Positions 1-8,500 of a DNA stretch of 64,000 nt are shown here, piece after piece. The number at the start of each line of letters is the position of its first letter. Within the stretch, counting starts at the first letter, position 1. A program made the translations under genes and the position numbers. Source of the stretch: Inquilinus ginsengisoli_B (GTDB lineage Bacteria; Pseudomonadota; Alphaproteobacteria; DSM-16000; Inquilinaceae); assembly GCF_050434925.1 (NCBI RefSeq), contig NZ_JBNDJK010000001.1, positions 3,906,001 to 3,970,000 on the forward strand, read 5' to 3'. The notes under the pieces are model-generated. The model was given only the letters and a program-made list of their open reading frames with translations, was not told the DNA's origin and searched no databases.

Positions 1-19
1 TGCCGTTCAAAATCGCCAT
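1..19 (-). CDS. Start of a probable RTX-type (haemolysin-like calcium-binding) protein, truncated by window edge
   Basis: An ATG on the minus strand at 19 is preceded by a GGAGAG ribosome-binding site about eight bases upstream and reads M-A-I-L-N-G before leaving the window. Many secreted RTX/haemolysin-type calcium-binding proteins of alphaproteobacteria begin MAxINGTxGxD, so this is a plausible family call. Only six codons are visible, so the function is inference. The long AT-rich leader upstream fits a separately regulated secreted-protein gene. Confidence 0.35.
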
Positions 20-329
20 TGTCGGGTCTCTCCAGGATTTTGTTTGGGTTGTCGTTCCCAACGTTCCGGGGCGGCATGCCATAGCGGCCATCCGGAACGA
101 GGCGTAAACAAAAATGTAATCATAAGTAGGATGAATCGCCTACCGAAGCGATTGAGTAACAAATTCTAGAGCACTGGCAAGGTTTTTATTTTCAAATTTC
201 ATGAAATTTTATGCGGTCATCAGAAATAAGGAGATTTGGGCAAGATCGCCCAGCGCACGTCCGCCAAGGCCGGTCCTGTGCGGAAGCATCCGCCGCTCCA
301 AGGTCCGGTTCTCTGCCCAAGAGCGACAT
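20..329. other. Intergenic region, partly AT-rich, between divergent/tandem minus-strand genes
   Basis: Positions 100-235 are clearly richer in A and T than the rest of the window and carry no convincing gene. The stretch contains the ribosome-binding site of the partial gene at 1-19 and presumably its promoter. The part from about 235 to 329 has coding-like GC content but no supported reading frame. Confidence 0.5.
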
Positions 330-1037
330 TCAGACGGCCCGGTACGCGCCATCAATCAACTGTGGCGCGGACGAGCTGACGCCTCGTTCCAGGGCGAGGT
401 CGACATCGCGGGGGAAGCCGCCATCCACCAACTCGCGGCCGGACACCGAAGCCCGGATCAGGCGGGGCAGGTCCGCGCCGGCAGACCGCCAGGCGTCCCG
501 CGCCACCTGGGCCTCGGACGAGCAGGGCAGCGCCAGCGCATCGATGACGGCGCCGGCGCCCAGCAGGTCCTCGATCGCGGGACGGAGGCCGCCATCCGGC
601 CAGCGCTCGCCGGCGGGAACGACGCCGACCGCGCCGCCCCGGGCGAGGCCGAGCGCCGCCCGGGCCACGGCGGCGGCATTCCTCAGGCAGCCCGCCAGCA
701 CCGGCGTGCCGCCGCCGGCCAGCGAGAGTCGCGAACCGTTGGGAGAAGGCAGCATCAGCCTGGTCCCGGCCGGGATCTCCAACAGGCTCGCCGGCGACAG
801 GCTGAACTGGCCGCCTGCGGCCCGCCGCGGCCGCGCCAGCATTGCTCCGGCGCGCTCCGCCGCCAGCCGCGCGACAGAGTCGTCGCCATGGGGAAGGGGG
901 AGGACCGCCGCGCCCCGCGACACCGCCACGTCGACGGCGGTCGAGAACGACAGCACGTCGACGATGACCAGCACCACGACTCGACCCCTCAGGGCCTCGA
1001 CGCCCGCCATGCCCCATTCGGACAAGGCCTGTGCCAT
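330..1037 (-). CDS. 2-phosphosulfolactate phosphatase (ComB) family protein
   Basis: This 235-residue protein matches the ComB family throughout: an N-terminal VDVLSFSTAVDVA segment around residues 26-38 (the family's DVLRASTT-like metal/substrate motif), PNGS around 96-99, and a glycine-rich VPAGERWPDGGLRPAIEDLLGAG block near 140-160. ComB removes phosphate from 2-phosphosulfolactate in coenzyme M biosynthesis; bacterial homologues without that pathway have no proven substrate. The start is supported by GGGAGAAAGG just upstream. It lies downstream of pgk on the same strand, separated by a palindromic repeat, so co-transcription is uncertain. The family is fairly sure; the substrate is not. 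Confidence 0.75.
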   Translation of the reverse strand: MAQALSEWGMAGVEALRGRVVVLVIVDVLSFSTAVDVAVSRGAAVLPLPHGDDSVARLAAERAGAMLARPRRAAGGQFSLSPASLLEIPAGTRLMLPSPNGSRLSLAGGGTPVLAGCLRNAAAVARAALGLARGGAVGVVPAGERWPDGGLRPAIEDLLGAGAVIDALALPCSSEAQVARDAWRSAGADLPRLIRASVSGRELVDGGFPRDVDLALERGVSSSAPQLIDGAYRAV

Positions 1038-1055
1038 GGCCTTTCTCCCTTCATT

Positions 1056-1125
1056 CCGTCATCCCCGCGGAAGCGGGGATCTGGCCGTCAATGGAGAAGG
1101 CTTCCCGCTTTCGCCGGAATGACGG
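1056..1125. repeat. REP-like palindromic intergenic repeat (type A)
   Basis: The unit begins CCGTCATCCCCGCGGAAGCG, whose core CCCCGC-GGAA-GCGGGG is a perfect hairpin. It ends CGCTTTCGCCGGAATGACGG, an inverted partner of the first arm. The same two arms flank the insertion sequence at 3956-5457. The element lies between pgk and the ComB-like gene and may attenuate read-through. Confidence 0.8.
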
Positions 1126-1161
1126 CAAGGAGAATGGAGTGGTAGGGGCCTTTCCGCGTTC

Positions 1162-2355
1162 TCAGCGCTTCAGCGCGGCGACGCCCGGCAGGTCCTTGCC
1201 CTCGAGCCACTCCAGGAAGGCGCCGCCGGCGGTGGAGATGTAGGAGAAGCGGTCCTCGACCCCGGCATGGGCCAGGGCGGCGACGGTGTCGCCGCCGCCG
1301 GCCACGGTCAGCAGCTTGCCGGCCTGGGTCAGGTCCGCGGCGGCGCGGGCCACGGCGACGGTGCCGGCATCGAAGGGGCGCTTCTCGAAGACGCCGAGCG
1401 GGCCGTTCCAGACCACGGTCTTGGTCTCGGCCAGCATTGCCTTCAGATTGGCCACGGATTTCGGCCCGATATCCAGCAGCATGGCATCGGCCGGGATGGC
1501 CGAGTTGTCGACGGCCTCATGCGGCGCGTCGGCCTTGAATTCGCGGGCGACGACGCCGTCGGCCGGCAGCACGATCTCGCAGCCGGCCGCCTTGGCCTTG
1601 CCGAGGATGGTGTGCACGGCACCGGCCATGTCGTGCTCGCACAGGCTCTTGCCGACATCCACGCCCTGGGCGGCCAGGAAGGTGTTGGCCATGCCGCCGC
1701 CCAGCACCAGCCGGTCGACCCTGGCGACGAGGTTGCCCAGCAGGTCCAGCTTGGTCGAGATCTTGGCGCCGCCGACGATCGCCAGCACCGGCCGCTTCGG
1801 TGCCTCCAGCGCGGCCGACAGCGCCTCCAGCTCGGCCTGCATCAGCCGGCCGGCATAGGCGGGCAGGTGGTGGGCGATGCCCTCGGTCGAGGCATGGGCG
1901 CGGTGGGCGGTGGAGAAGGCGTCGTTGACGTAGATGTCGCCCAGCGCGGCCAGGGCCTTGGCGAAGGCCGGGTCGTTCTTCTCCTCCTCTGGATGGAAGC
2001 GGACATTCTCCAGCAGCAGGATCTGGCCGTCCTTCAGCGCCTTGACCGCCGCCTCGGCGGTGGGCCCGACGCAGTCCCCGGCGAAGGCGACCGGGCGCTC
2101 CAGCACCTCCTCCAGCGCCGGCAGCACGATGGTCTTCAGGCTGAATTCCGGAGTCACGCCCTTGGGCCGGCCGAAATGCGACAGCAGCACGACCCGGCCA
2201 CCCTTGTCGGCGATCTCGTCGATGGTCGGGGCCAGCCGGTCCAGGCGGGTGGTGTCGCTGACATGGCCGTCCTCGACCGGCACGTTCAGGTCGCCGCGCA
2301 CCAGCACGGTCTTGCCGCGCACATCCACGTCGTCGAGGGTCTTGAAGGCGCTCAT
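1162..2355 (-). CDS. pgk: Phosphoglycerate kinase
   Basis: This cytosolic glycolytic/gluconeogenic enzyme transfers phosphate between 1,3-bisphosphoglycerate and ADP. The 397-residue length is normal for the family. The substrate motif R20-G-D-L-N-V-P26 and SHFGRPKG at 59-66 lie in the N-domain, and the glycine-rich nucleotide motif GGGDTVAAL lies near the C-terminus. In many alphaproteobacteria pgk follows gap; here the upstream neighbour is an unrelated divergent gene, so pgk is probably transcribed from its own promoter in the 150-base gap. Confidence 0.97.
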   Translation of the reverse strand: MSAFKTLDDVDVRGKTVLVRGDLNVPVEDGHVSDTTRLDRLAPTIDEIADKGGRVVLLSHFGRPKGVTPEFSLKTIVLPALEEVLERPVAFAGDCVGPTAEAAVKALKDGQILLLENVRFHPEEEKNDPAFAKALAALGDIYVNDAFSTAHRAHASTEGIAHHLPAYAGRLMQAELEALSAALEAPKRPVLAIVGGAKISTKLDLLGNLVARVDRLVLGGGMANTFLAAQGVDVGKSLCEHDMAGAVHTILGKAKAAGCEIVLPADGVVAREFKADAPHEAVDNSAIPADAMLLDIGPKSVANLKAMLAETKTVVWNGPLGVFEKRPFDAGTVAVARAAADLTQAGKLLTVAGGGDTVAALAHAGVEDRFSYISTAGGAFLEWLEGKDLPGVAALKR

Positions 2356-2508
2356 CGGCTCGGCTCTCTGGTCTGGTGATCAGGATCGCCGGCACCGAAC
2401 CACAGCCGCCGCCGCGACGCAACCGGGCCGGTGGATCGAGATCCGGGGGTGGAAGCCGACGGCTTCGCATGCTACCGGGGCCTTCAGCGGCTGATGAGGG
2501 AGTTCCCC

Positions 2509-3915
2509 ATGGCGACCGACCTTTCGGGCCTGATCAAATGGGCGCAGCGCGACGAATGGGCGGAGACGTGGCAGGGCGTCTTCTGGGACCACATCGGGGC
2601 GGGCTGCGACCCGTTCGATCTCGACCCAGACGACCTTCCAGGCGTCCTCGGCGAACGCCAGTACATGAATGTATGGGGATGTACCTTCGAGGACTTCCTG
2701 ACCCGCCGACGCGCTTCGGACGGGCAGACGATCGTCGCCGACTACCTCAAGCGGCGGGGTTGGAAAGAGGCGGTGCCGAAGAAGCGCTACATGGAGGCGC
2801 TCGGGAATTCCGTGATGAGCCTCTACGAGGTCAGTGACATCGTCCCCGGTGAGTCCTTTCTGGTTCGCGACCTGATCCGAAGCGGCGAGCCGATCCGCGT
2901 CGGCGAGCGCAGTGCGAGCCGCATGCTGAAGCCCTGGGACAAGCTCGGGGCGCGGGTGGTCGAGCACAGCGGGAAGACCGTGATCGGTGGCGGCGTCCTG
3001 GTATTCCAGCCCGAGGCCGCCGGCCGGCTTTTGGAAGCCCTCGGGAAGACGGTGAAGCGGATGCGGACCGAGATCCGGAAGATCGCGGCGAATGCGGGCG
3101 AAGCCCTGTCCGATGAGGGCGAGCGGGAGGCGGCAGCGCTGGTCGTCCTGGTGAATTCGGCGTCGCTGTTCACCGTCGTCTGGCTCAACCAGACCTTGTC
3201 GCGCCTGAATGACCCGAAGCGGCCGAGACTCCTCAACCGCGAGGGGGACGAGATCGTCTTCCACAAGACGCACTATCCATGGGCAGCCGGGACGAATGCC
3301 GAGGCGATCCGGGACCGGTTGAGACGGGTTCCGGAGCTGGTCGAGGCGAGCGAAACCTTCTGGAACTGGGTCGGCGAGGCGCCGGCCGGTGAGGTCGCCC
3401 CGCCGGCGGAAGAGGCGGGCGAGCAGGCCGCGGAGACGTTCTTCAGCACCCTCGACACCGGGGAACAGGTGTTCGGGGGTGTCGAGATCGTCGACGAGGC
3501 GGTCGTGCTGACGACGAATTCCGCGCCGCGGATGGAGCGCGGGACGGCCATGCTCACGGCCGGTCTCGGCGATCTGGTCCGGCCGCCGCTCACCGAAATC
3601 CAGACGGCGGATCAGGCGATGGCGGAAGCGGCCGACCGGCCGATCGCGCCGAGCGGTCTGTCGCCTGAGGACGAGGCCGAAATCCTTCGCGAGACACTGG
3701 ATGCGCATTATCGGGAGGCGCTCGACCGCCCGCTCAAGATGTTGGGCGGCGTCGCTCCGCGCGCGGCGGCACGGACCGCAGAGGGCAAGGAGAAGTTGGC
3801 CGACTGGCTTAAATATCTCGAGAACCAGAGCCGCGGTAACCCCGACGAGAGGTTGGCGAGCTACGACTTCACCTGGATGTGGAGCGAGCTCGACGTTCTC
3901 GACCGGCGGCGGTGA
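2509..3915 (+). CDS. Uncharacterised 468-residue protein
   Basis: I do not recognise this protein with confidence. I chose the ATG at 2509 because GAGGGAG lies at the right distance; an in-frame ATG at 2431 would add 26 unlikely residues. It has no signal peptide or membrane span. The middle is helical and acidic, with an E/A-rich linker around residues 310-345. The last 75 residues (a helical ALDRPLKMLGG-type segment and an ending rich in W, D and E) recall the tails of SEC-C-associated hypothetical proteins, but no SEC-C cysteines are present. It is divergent from pgk and borders a mobile element, which suggests accessory DNA. Confidence 0.7.
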   Translation: MATDLSGLIKWAQRDEWAETWQGVFWDHIGAGCDPFDLDPDDLPGVLGERQYMNVWGCTFEDFLTRRRASDGQTIVADYLKRRGWKEAVPKKRYMEALGNSVMSLYEVSDIVPGESFLVRDLIRSGEPIRVGERSASRMLKPWDKLGARVVEHSGKTVIGGGVLVFQPEAAGRLLEALGKTVKRMRTEIRKIAANAGEALSDEGEREAAALVVLVNSASLFTVVWLNQTLSRLNDPKRPRLLNREGDEIVFHKTHYPWAAGTNAEAIRDRLRRVPELVEASETFWNWVGEAPAGEVAPPAEEAGEQAAETFFSTLDTGEQVFGGVEIVDEAVVLTTNSAPRMERGTAMLTAGLGDLVRPPLTEIQTADQAMAEAADRPIAPSGLSPEDEAEILRETLDAHYREALDRPLKMLGGVAPRAAARTAEGKEKLADWLKYLENQSRGNPDERLASYDFTWMWSELDVLDRRR

Positions 3916-3935
3916 GCGTGGCACCACAATAAAGT

Positions 3936-3954
3936 TGTCATCCCCGCGGAAGCG
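3936..3954. repeat. Left arm of a type A palindromic repeat interrupted by the insertion sequence
   Basis: TGTCATCCCCGCGGAAGCG repeats the left arm of the element at 1056 exactly from GTCAT onward. The expected continuation GGGATC is replaced by the terminal repeat of the insertion sequence. The matching right arm is at 5459-5478. Confidence 0.75.
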
Positions 3955-3955
3955 C

Positions 3956-5457
3956 TAGGGGATGTACATAAGTGCCCGGAGAGTTTGTGGTGCGTCGCGT
4001 TGACTCAGGCGCACGGCGGGGCTGGTGCCTGGAGTGGCGCTCGATTCCTATAGTCGCACGCTCGGTGACGGGAGTGCGAAATGGAACGGGTTCTTGGCCG
4101 GTTTGGGGGTCGACGCCTCGATAAAGGGGGGCGCTGCTCCTCGACCGGATGGTGCAGTTGGGCACGAGCTGCCTGCGTCGCCTATCCCAGGGCAGCAAGA
4201 CAGTCGAGATCCGCTTCGGCCGGCTGTTGCGTCATCCGAGGGTAACGGTGGAGCGCCTTGTTGCCGGTTGGAGCGAGGGCACGGCAGCGGCGGTTGCGGG
4301 CCGGCATGTCCTGGCGATCCAGGACACGAGCGCGCTGAACTTCCGGACCAGCAAAGGCCGCGATCGGGGACTGGGCGCGATCGGCAAAGGAGTGGGCCGG
4401 GGCCTGCTGCTGCACCCGATGATCGCGCTCGATGCCGGGACCGGCGCGTGTCTCGGCCTGGTCGGCGGCAGCCTGTGGAGCCGCGAGCCGCCACAGCCGG
4501 GTGTGTCGGTTCCGAAGAAGAACAATGCCCGCCGGCCCTTGGCGGAGAAGGAGTCGCGGCATTGGGTCGAGACCGCGCAAGCGGCCAAGACGGTGCTGTC
4601 TTCGGCCGCGACCGTGACCATGATCGCCGATCGCGAAGCCGACCTCTACCCCCTCTGGGCGTCGATCCCCGAAGCCAACATCCATGTGCTCGGCCGGATC
4701 TTCCATGACCGCAAACTGCCGGGCGGGGGCTCGCTCTATACCGCCCCGGCCTCCTGGCCGGTCCTGGGACGGCGCAGCATCGCCATTCGCGAGCGATCCG
4801 ACCGGCCCGCCCGGGTGGCCGAACTCGAACTCCGGGCCGGCACGGTCACGATTCCCCGCCCGCAGGCCTCCGGCACCTCCACCCTTCCCAAGCAGATCAC
4901 CCTGACCTTGCTCGAAGTGAGTGAGCCGGCGGCGCCAGCAGGCGCCGAGCCTCTGCTCTGGCGCCTGCTGACCAGCCATGCCGCCCCCGATGCCGCCTGG
5001 CAGACGTTGACTGGTGCCGCGCCCGCTGGACCATCGAGCAGTTCTTCCGGATCCTCAAGCAGCAGGGCCTCCGCCTCGAGGACAGCCAACTCGAAACCGC
5101 CGACCGGCTCCTCAAGCTGGCCGCCGTCGCTACCCGGGCCGCCCTCGTCACCCTGCAACTCACCCGGGCCCGCGACGGTCAGGACGGCTTGGACAGCACC
5201 CTCGTCTTCTCACCCGCCGAACTCGACACTCTCGAAGCCGTCAATCGATCCTACGCAAGATCAAGTCCGACCCGGCCCAACCCATATCGAAGCCGCAGCC
5301 TGCCATGGGCCGCTTGGGTCATCGCCCGACTCGGCGGCTGGGATGGTTCTCGGACCAAAACCGCCAAACCGCCCGGACCCATCACCTTCAAGCACGGCCT
5401 CGACATCCTCAAAACCATGGCCGCTGGCTGGGCTCTCCGCGATATGTACATCCCCTA
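3956..5457 (+). mobile_element. IS4-type insertion sequence with 15-bp terminal inverted repeats, transposase decayed
   Basis: The ends are perfect inverted repeats: TAGGGGATGTACATA at 3956-3970 and TATGTACATCCCCTA at 5443-5457, giving a 1502-bp element. It holds one transposase gene in three frames. The stop codon of the transposase overlaps the right terminal repeat. No direct target duplication is visible because the flanks are the two inverted arms of a palindromic repeat; this suggests insertion into a repeat hairpin. The IS4 family call comes from the transposase motifs. Confidence 0.88.
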
Positions 5458-5458
5458 A
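4081..5458 (+). pseudogene. IS4-family (Tn5-like) transposase, two frameshifts
   Basis: The protein can be followed through three frames. The N-terminal MERVLGRFGGRRLDKGG shifts at a run of six G (4126-4131) into ALLLDRMVQLGTSCLRRLSQGSK, a Tn5-like DNA-binding region. The second frame carries AIQDTSALNF and IADREADLYPLW, the first two catalytic aspartates. At about 5006-5009 it shifts again into DWCRARWTIEQFFRILKQQG, the Y-R-E-K-type signature with the catalytic glutamate, and ends MAAGWALRDMYIP. Both shifts equal one missing base. The G-run could conceivably permit programmed slippage, but the second site shows no slippery sequence, so the gene is most likely dead. Confidence 0.85.
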
Positions 5459-5478
5459 CGCTTCCGCGAGAATGACGG
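5459..5478. repeat. Right arm of the interrupted type A palindromic repeat
   Basis: CGCTTCCGCGAGAATGACGG aligns base for base, with four differences, to the right arm CGCTTTCGCCGGAATGACGG at 1106-1125. With the left arm at 3936-3954 it reconstructs one repeat unit into which the insertion sequence has gone. Confidence 0.75.
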
Positions 5479-5497
5479 GGAGCGAGGGGATGAGCCG

Positions 5498-6682
5498 TCA
5501 GATCTTCGTCCAGGCCGCGTCGTTCTGGGACGAGGCCACGCAGGCGGCGATGAAGCGCACGCCGGCCAGGCCGTCGGCCACGGTCGGCACCAGCAGGCTG
5601 TCCAGCTGCGGGTCGCGCTTTTCCAGCCGGGCCAGGATCTGCTCCGCCGCGTCGCTGTAGATCTGGGCGAAGCACTCCAGATAGCCCTCGGGATGGCCCG
5701 GCGGCACCCGGGTGGCGTGGGCCGCGGCCGGGCCGCTGCCGGGGCCGCCGCGGGTCAGGCGGCGATGCGGCTCGCCCAGCGGCATGAAGGTCAGGTAGTT
5801 CGGGTTCTCCTGCGCCCATTCCAGCCCGGCCTTCTCGCCATAGATGCGCAGGCGAAGACCGTTCTCGTTGCCGCTGGCCACCTGGCTGGCCCAGATCATG
5901 CCGCGGGCGCCGCTGGCATAGCGCAGCAGGATATGGGCGTTGTCGTCCAGCCGCCGGCCGGGGACGAAGCTCTGCAGGTCGGCGGCCAGTGATTGGGCCG
6001 CCTCGCCGGTGACGAAGCTCGCCAGATTGTAGGCGTGGGTGCCGATGTCGCCGACGCAGCCGGCCGGGCCGCTGCGGGCGGGGTCGACCCGCCACTCGGC
6101 CTGCTTGCTGCCGGTGTCCTCGGCCTTGGTCGCCAGCCAGTCCTGGGCGTATTCCGCCTCGACCAGCCGGATCTTGCCGAGCGCGCCCTCGGCCACCATC
6201 GCCCGGGCCTGCCGGATCATTGGATAGCCGGTGTAGTTGTGGGTCAGGGCGAAGACCTGGCCGCTCTGCTGCACCGCCGCGACGAGGTCCTCGGCATCGG
6301 CCACGGTCGTGGTCATCGGCTTGTCGCAGATGACGTGGAAGCCGGCCTCGAGGAAGGCCTTGGCCGGCCCGTGATGGACGTGGTTCGGGGTGACGATGGC
6401 GACGGCGTCGATTGCCGGGCCGCCGCCGTCGCGCAGCTTGCGTTCGCCCTCCAGCATCGCCTGCCAGCTGGGATAGGCGCGGGCGGGGTCGAGCCGCAGG
6501 TCGGCGGCCGAGGCCAGGGCCTTCTGCGGGTCGCTCGACAACGCGCCGGCGACGAAGTCCCAGCGATCGTCCATCCGCGCCGCCAGGCGGTGCACCGCGC
6601 CGATGAAGGCGTCGCGGCCGCCGCCGATCATGCCCAGGCGCAGGCGCCGGCTGGGCGCCCGTTCCGCGGTTCCGGAAACCAT
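5498..6682 (-). CDS. Gfo/Idh/MocA family NAD(P)-dependent oxidoreductase
   Basis: This 394-residue cytosolic enzyme has the family layout: a Rossmann nucleotide-binding start LGMIGGGRDAFIGAVHR at 16-32, VTPNHVHH at 98-105, and CDKP at 119-122 in place of the usual EKP. A GDIGTHAYNL motif near 220 carries the conserved DxxxH catalytic pair. Family members oxidise or epimerise sugars and inositols; the substrate cannot be read from sequence. A GGGAGGA ribosome site precedes the start. It lies 25 bp downstream of a sugar isomerase/epimerase on the same strand, which points to a shared catabolic operon. Confidence 0.9.
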   Translation of the reverse strand: MVSGTAERAPSRRLRLGMIGGGRDAFIGAVHRLAARMDDRWDFVAGALSSDPQKALASAADLRLDPARAYPSWQAMLEGERKLRDGGGPAIDAVAIVTPNHVHHGPAKAFLEAGFHVICDKPMTTTVADAEDLVAAVQQSGQVFALTHNYTGYPMIRQARAMVAEGALGKIRLVEAEYAQDWLATKAEDTGSKQAEWRVDPARSGPAGCVGDIGTHAYNLASFVTGEAAQSLAADLQSFVPGRRLDDNAHILLRYASGARGMIWASQVASGNENGLRLRIYGEKAGLEWAQENPNYLTFMPLGEPHRRLTRGGPGSGPAAAHATRVPPGHPEGYLECFAQIYSDAAEQILARLEKRDPQLDSLLVPTVADGLAGVRFIAACVASSQNDAAWTKI

Positions 6683-6707
6683 GCTTGTCCTCCCTGTTCC
6701 TGGCGGC

Positions 6708-7766
6708 TTACCGGTCGATGCCGAGCAGGCGGCGATTCGCCGCCTCGTCGGTGCCGCCGGAGGCGAAATCGTCGAAGGCGCGCTCGGTGATGCGGATCAG
6801 ATGCGAGGCGATGAAGGGGGCGCCTTCGGCCGCGCCCTGCTCGGGATGCTTGATGCAGCACTCCCACTCCAGCACCGCCCAGCCGTCGAAGCCGTACTGC
6901 GTCAGCTTCGAGAAGATGCCGCCGAAATCGACATGGCCGTCGCCGAGCGAGCGGAAGCGGCCGGCCCGGTCGGCCCAGGAGGCGAAACCGGAATAGACGC
7001 CCTGGCTGGCGGTCGGGTTGAACTCGGCGTCCTTCACGTGGAAGGCGCGGATCCGCTCATGGTAGCGGTCGATGAAGCCGAGATAGTCGAGCTGCTGCAG
7101 CACGAAGTGGCTCGGATCGTACAGGATGTTGCAGCGCGGGTGGTTGCCGACCCGATCGAGGAACATCTCGAAGGTGTGGCCGTCGAACAGGTCCTCGCCG
7201 GGATGGATCTCATAGCAGAGATCGACTCCGGCCTCGTCGAAGGCGTTCAGGATCGGCGTCCAGCGCCGCGCCAGCTCGTCGAAGGCGGTCTCGATCAGCC
7301 CGGCCGGCCGCTGCGGCCAGGGATAGACATAGGGCCAGGCCAGCGCGCCGGAGAAGGTGGCGTGGGCCTTGATGCCGAGGCGCCGCGACGCCTGGGCGGC
7401 ATAGCGCAGCTGCTGCACCGCCCATTCCTGCCGCGCCTTCGGGTTGCCCCGCACACCCGGCGCCGCGAAGCCGTCGAAGGCCTCGTCATAGGCCGGGTGC
7501 ACGGCGACCAGCTGGCCCTGCAGATGGGTCGACAGTTCGGTCAGCGCCAGGCCGTGCTTCTGCAAGGTGCCCAGCACCTCGTCGCAGTAATCCTGGCTCT
7601 CCGCCGCGCGCTTCAGGTCGAACAGCCGGGCATCCCAGGACGGGATCTGCACGCCCTTGTAGCCGAGCCCGGCGGCCCAGCCGGCAATCGAGTCGAGGCT
7701 GTTGAAGGGCGGGGCGTCGCCGGCGAACTGGGCGAGGAAGATGGCCGGTCCCTGGATCTCTTTCAT
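6708..7766 (-). CDS. Sugar phosphate isomerase/epimerase (TIM-barrel, AP endonuclease 2 superfamily)
   Basis: The 352-residue protein is a TIM-barrel xylose-isomerase-like enzyme. Metal-site residues are visible in LCYEIHPGEDLFDG (about 178-191), NILYDPSHF (about 216-224), RAFHVKDAEF and AVLEWEC near the end. I chose the ATG at 7766 because GGAGGA lies directly upstream; a start five codons earlier is less likely. It is the first gene of an operon with the following oxidoreductase, a pairing common in inositol and rare-sugar catabolism. A LacI-type operator 95 bp upstream suggests substrate induction. The exact sugar is unknown. Confidence 0.88.
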   Translation of the reverse strand: MKEIQGPAIFLAQFAGDAPPFNSLDSIAGWAAGLGYKGVQIPSWDARLFDLKRAAESQDYCDEVLGTLQKHGLALTELSTHLQGQLVAVHPAYDEAFDGFAAPGVRGNPKARQEWAVQQLRYAAQASRRLGIKAHATFSGALAWPYVYPWPQRPAGLIETAFDELARRWTPILNAFDEAGVDLCYEIHPGEDLFDGHTFEMFLDRVGNHPRCNILYDPSHFVLQQLDYLGFIDRYHERIRAFHVKDAEFNPTASQGVYSGFASWADRAGRFRSLGDGHVDFGGIFSKLTQYGFDGWAVLEWECCIKHPEQGAAEGAPFIASHLIRITERAFDDFASGGTDEAANRRLLGIDR

Positions 7767-7860
7767 GGTTTCCTCCTCCATGGGTGCTCAGCAGACACCC
7801 TTCCCTGGGCGATGATTTGTTCGATGCGCGAGCCTAACGCCCGGTCCGGGCGACGCGCAA

Positions 7861-7874
7861 TGCAATCGATTACA
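7861..7874. promoter_or_regulatory. Candidate LacI/GalR-family operator
   Basis: TGCAATCGATTACA is a 14-bp near-perfect palindrome around a central CG, the typical form of LacI-family operators. It lies about 95 bp upstream of the isomerase/oxidoreductase operon on the minus strand. No lacI-type gene is in the window, so the regulator would act from elsewhere. Confidence 0.6.
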
Positions 7875-8037
7875 GAGTGAGCGTCTTTGCCACCTATCGT
7901 CCCGTTCCGCGGCGGGCTTGTCAAACTATTGTCCGATGAATGGTGGGCTATTCATTGAAATATTGCTGCCCAACCGGAGCGTAGCGTAAGATAATTGCCG
8001 TACCGCTCGGAGAGGCGGGACTCGAATGGAGGCCAAG

Positions 8038-8493
8038 ATGCGTTTGATCGCGCTGATCGCCGGTGTGGCGATCGTTCTCGGGCTCACCGCCTGCACGCCG
8101 CCCAGGGCGCTCGACACCAACCCGCAATATGTCCGCATGACCCGGGGCGAGTTCGACCGTTACGTGCTGGGCCGGCCGTTCCTGGTCGAAGGCGTGATGG
8201 GCGGGCCGGACCGCCTGTTCGAATACCGCCGTAACGGCAAATACACGCTGAGCGGCCTGGACGGGAACGGCCGACCGATCCTGGTGCGGGAGGGCAATTG
8301 GCGGTTCGAGGACGGTACGGTCTGCACCGGCCGGCTGAGCCGCAGCGAGGTTGGCGACAGCTGCATCACCATCTTCTCCTCGCCGCTGGTCGAGGCGCCG
8401 GATGTGATGAACTGCACGGTCCGCTGGGTCGGCGACCGCGGCAACCTCGACGACGGCACGGTGCATCGCTGCCGGGCCACCGCACGGAGATAG
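8038..8493 (+). CDS. Small outer-membrane or periplasmic lipoprotein, unknown function
   Basis: The 151-residue product starts with a lipoprotein signal peptide, MRLIALIAGVAIVLGLTAC, in which L-T-A-C19 is a good lipobox. The mature part has four further cysteines near the C-terminus (VCTGRL, DSCITI, MNCTVRW, HRCRAT), enough for two disulfides, and a beta-rich pattern. The ATG at 8038 follows GGAGG; the ATG four codons earlier overlaps that site and is less likely. I recognise no domain. It stands alone, facing convergent genes. Confidence 0.8.
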   Translation: MRLIALIAGVAIVLGLTACTPPRALDTNPQYVRMTRGEFDRYVLGRPFLVEGVMGGPDRLFEYRRNGKYTLSGLDGNGRPILVREGNWRFEDGTVCTGRLSRSEVGDSCITIFSSPLVEAPDVMNCTVRWVGDRGNLDDGTVHRCRATARR

Positions 8494-8500
8494 CCGTTCG

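Noticed and set aside
1267..2379. Long open frame antisense to pgk
   Set aside because: It is a shadow of the GC-rich third-codon positions of pgk and has repetitive, biased composition without domains.
2380..3927. 515-codon open frame antisense to the orphan protein
   Set aside because: The plus-strand frame has the better ribosome site and normal codon usage; the antisense product is arginine/histidine-rich and featureless.
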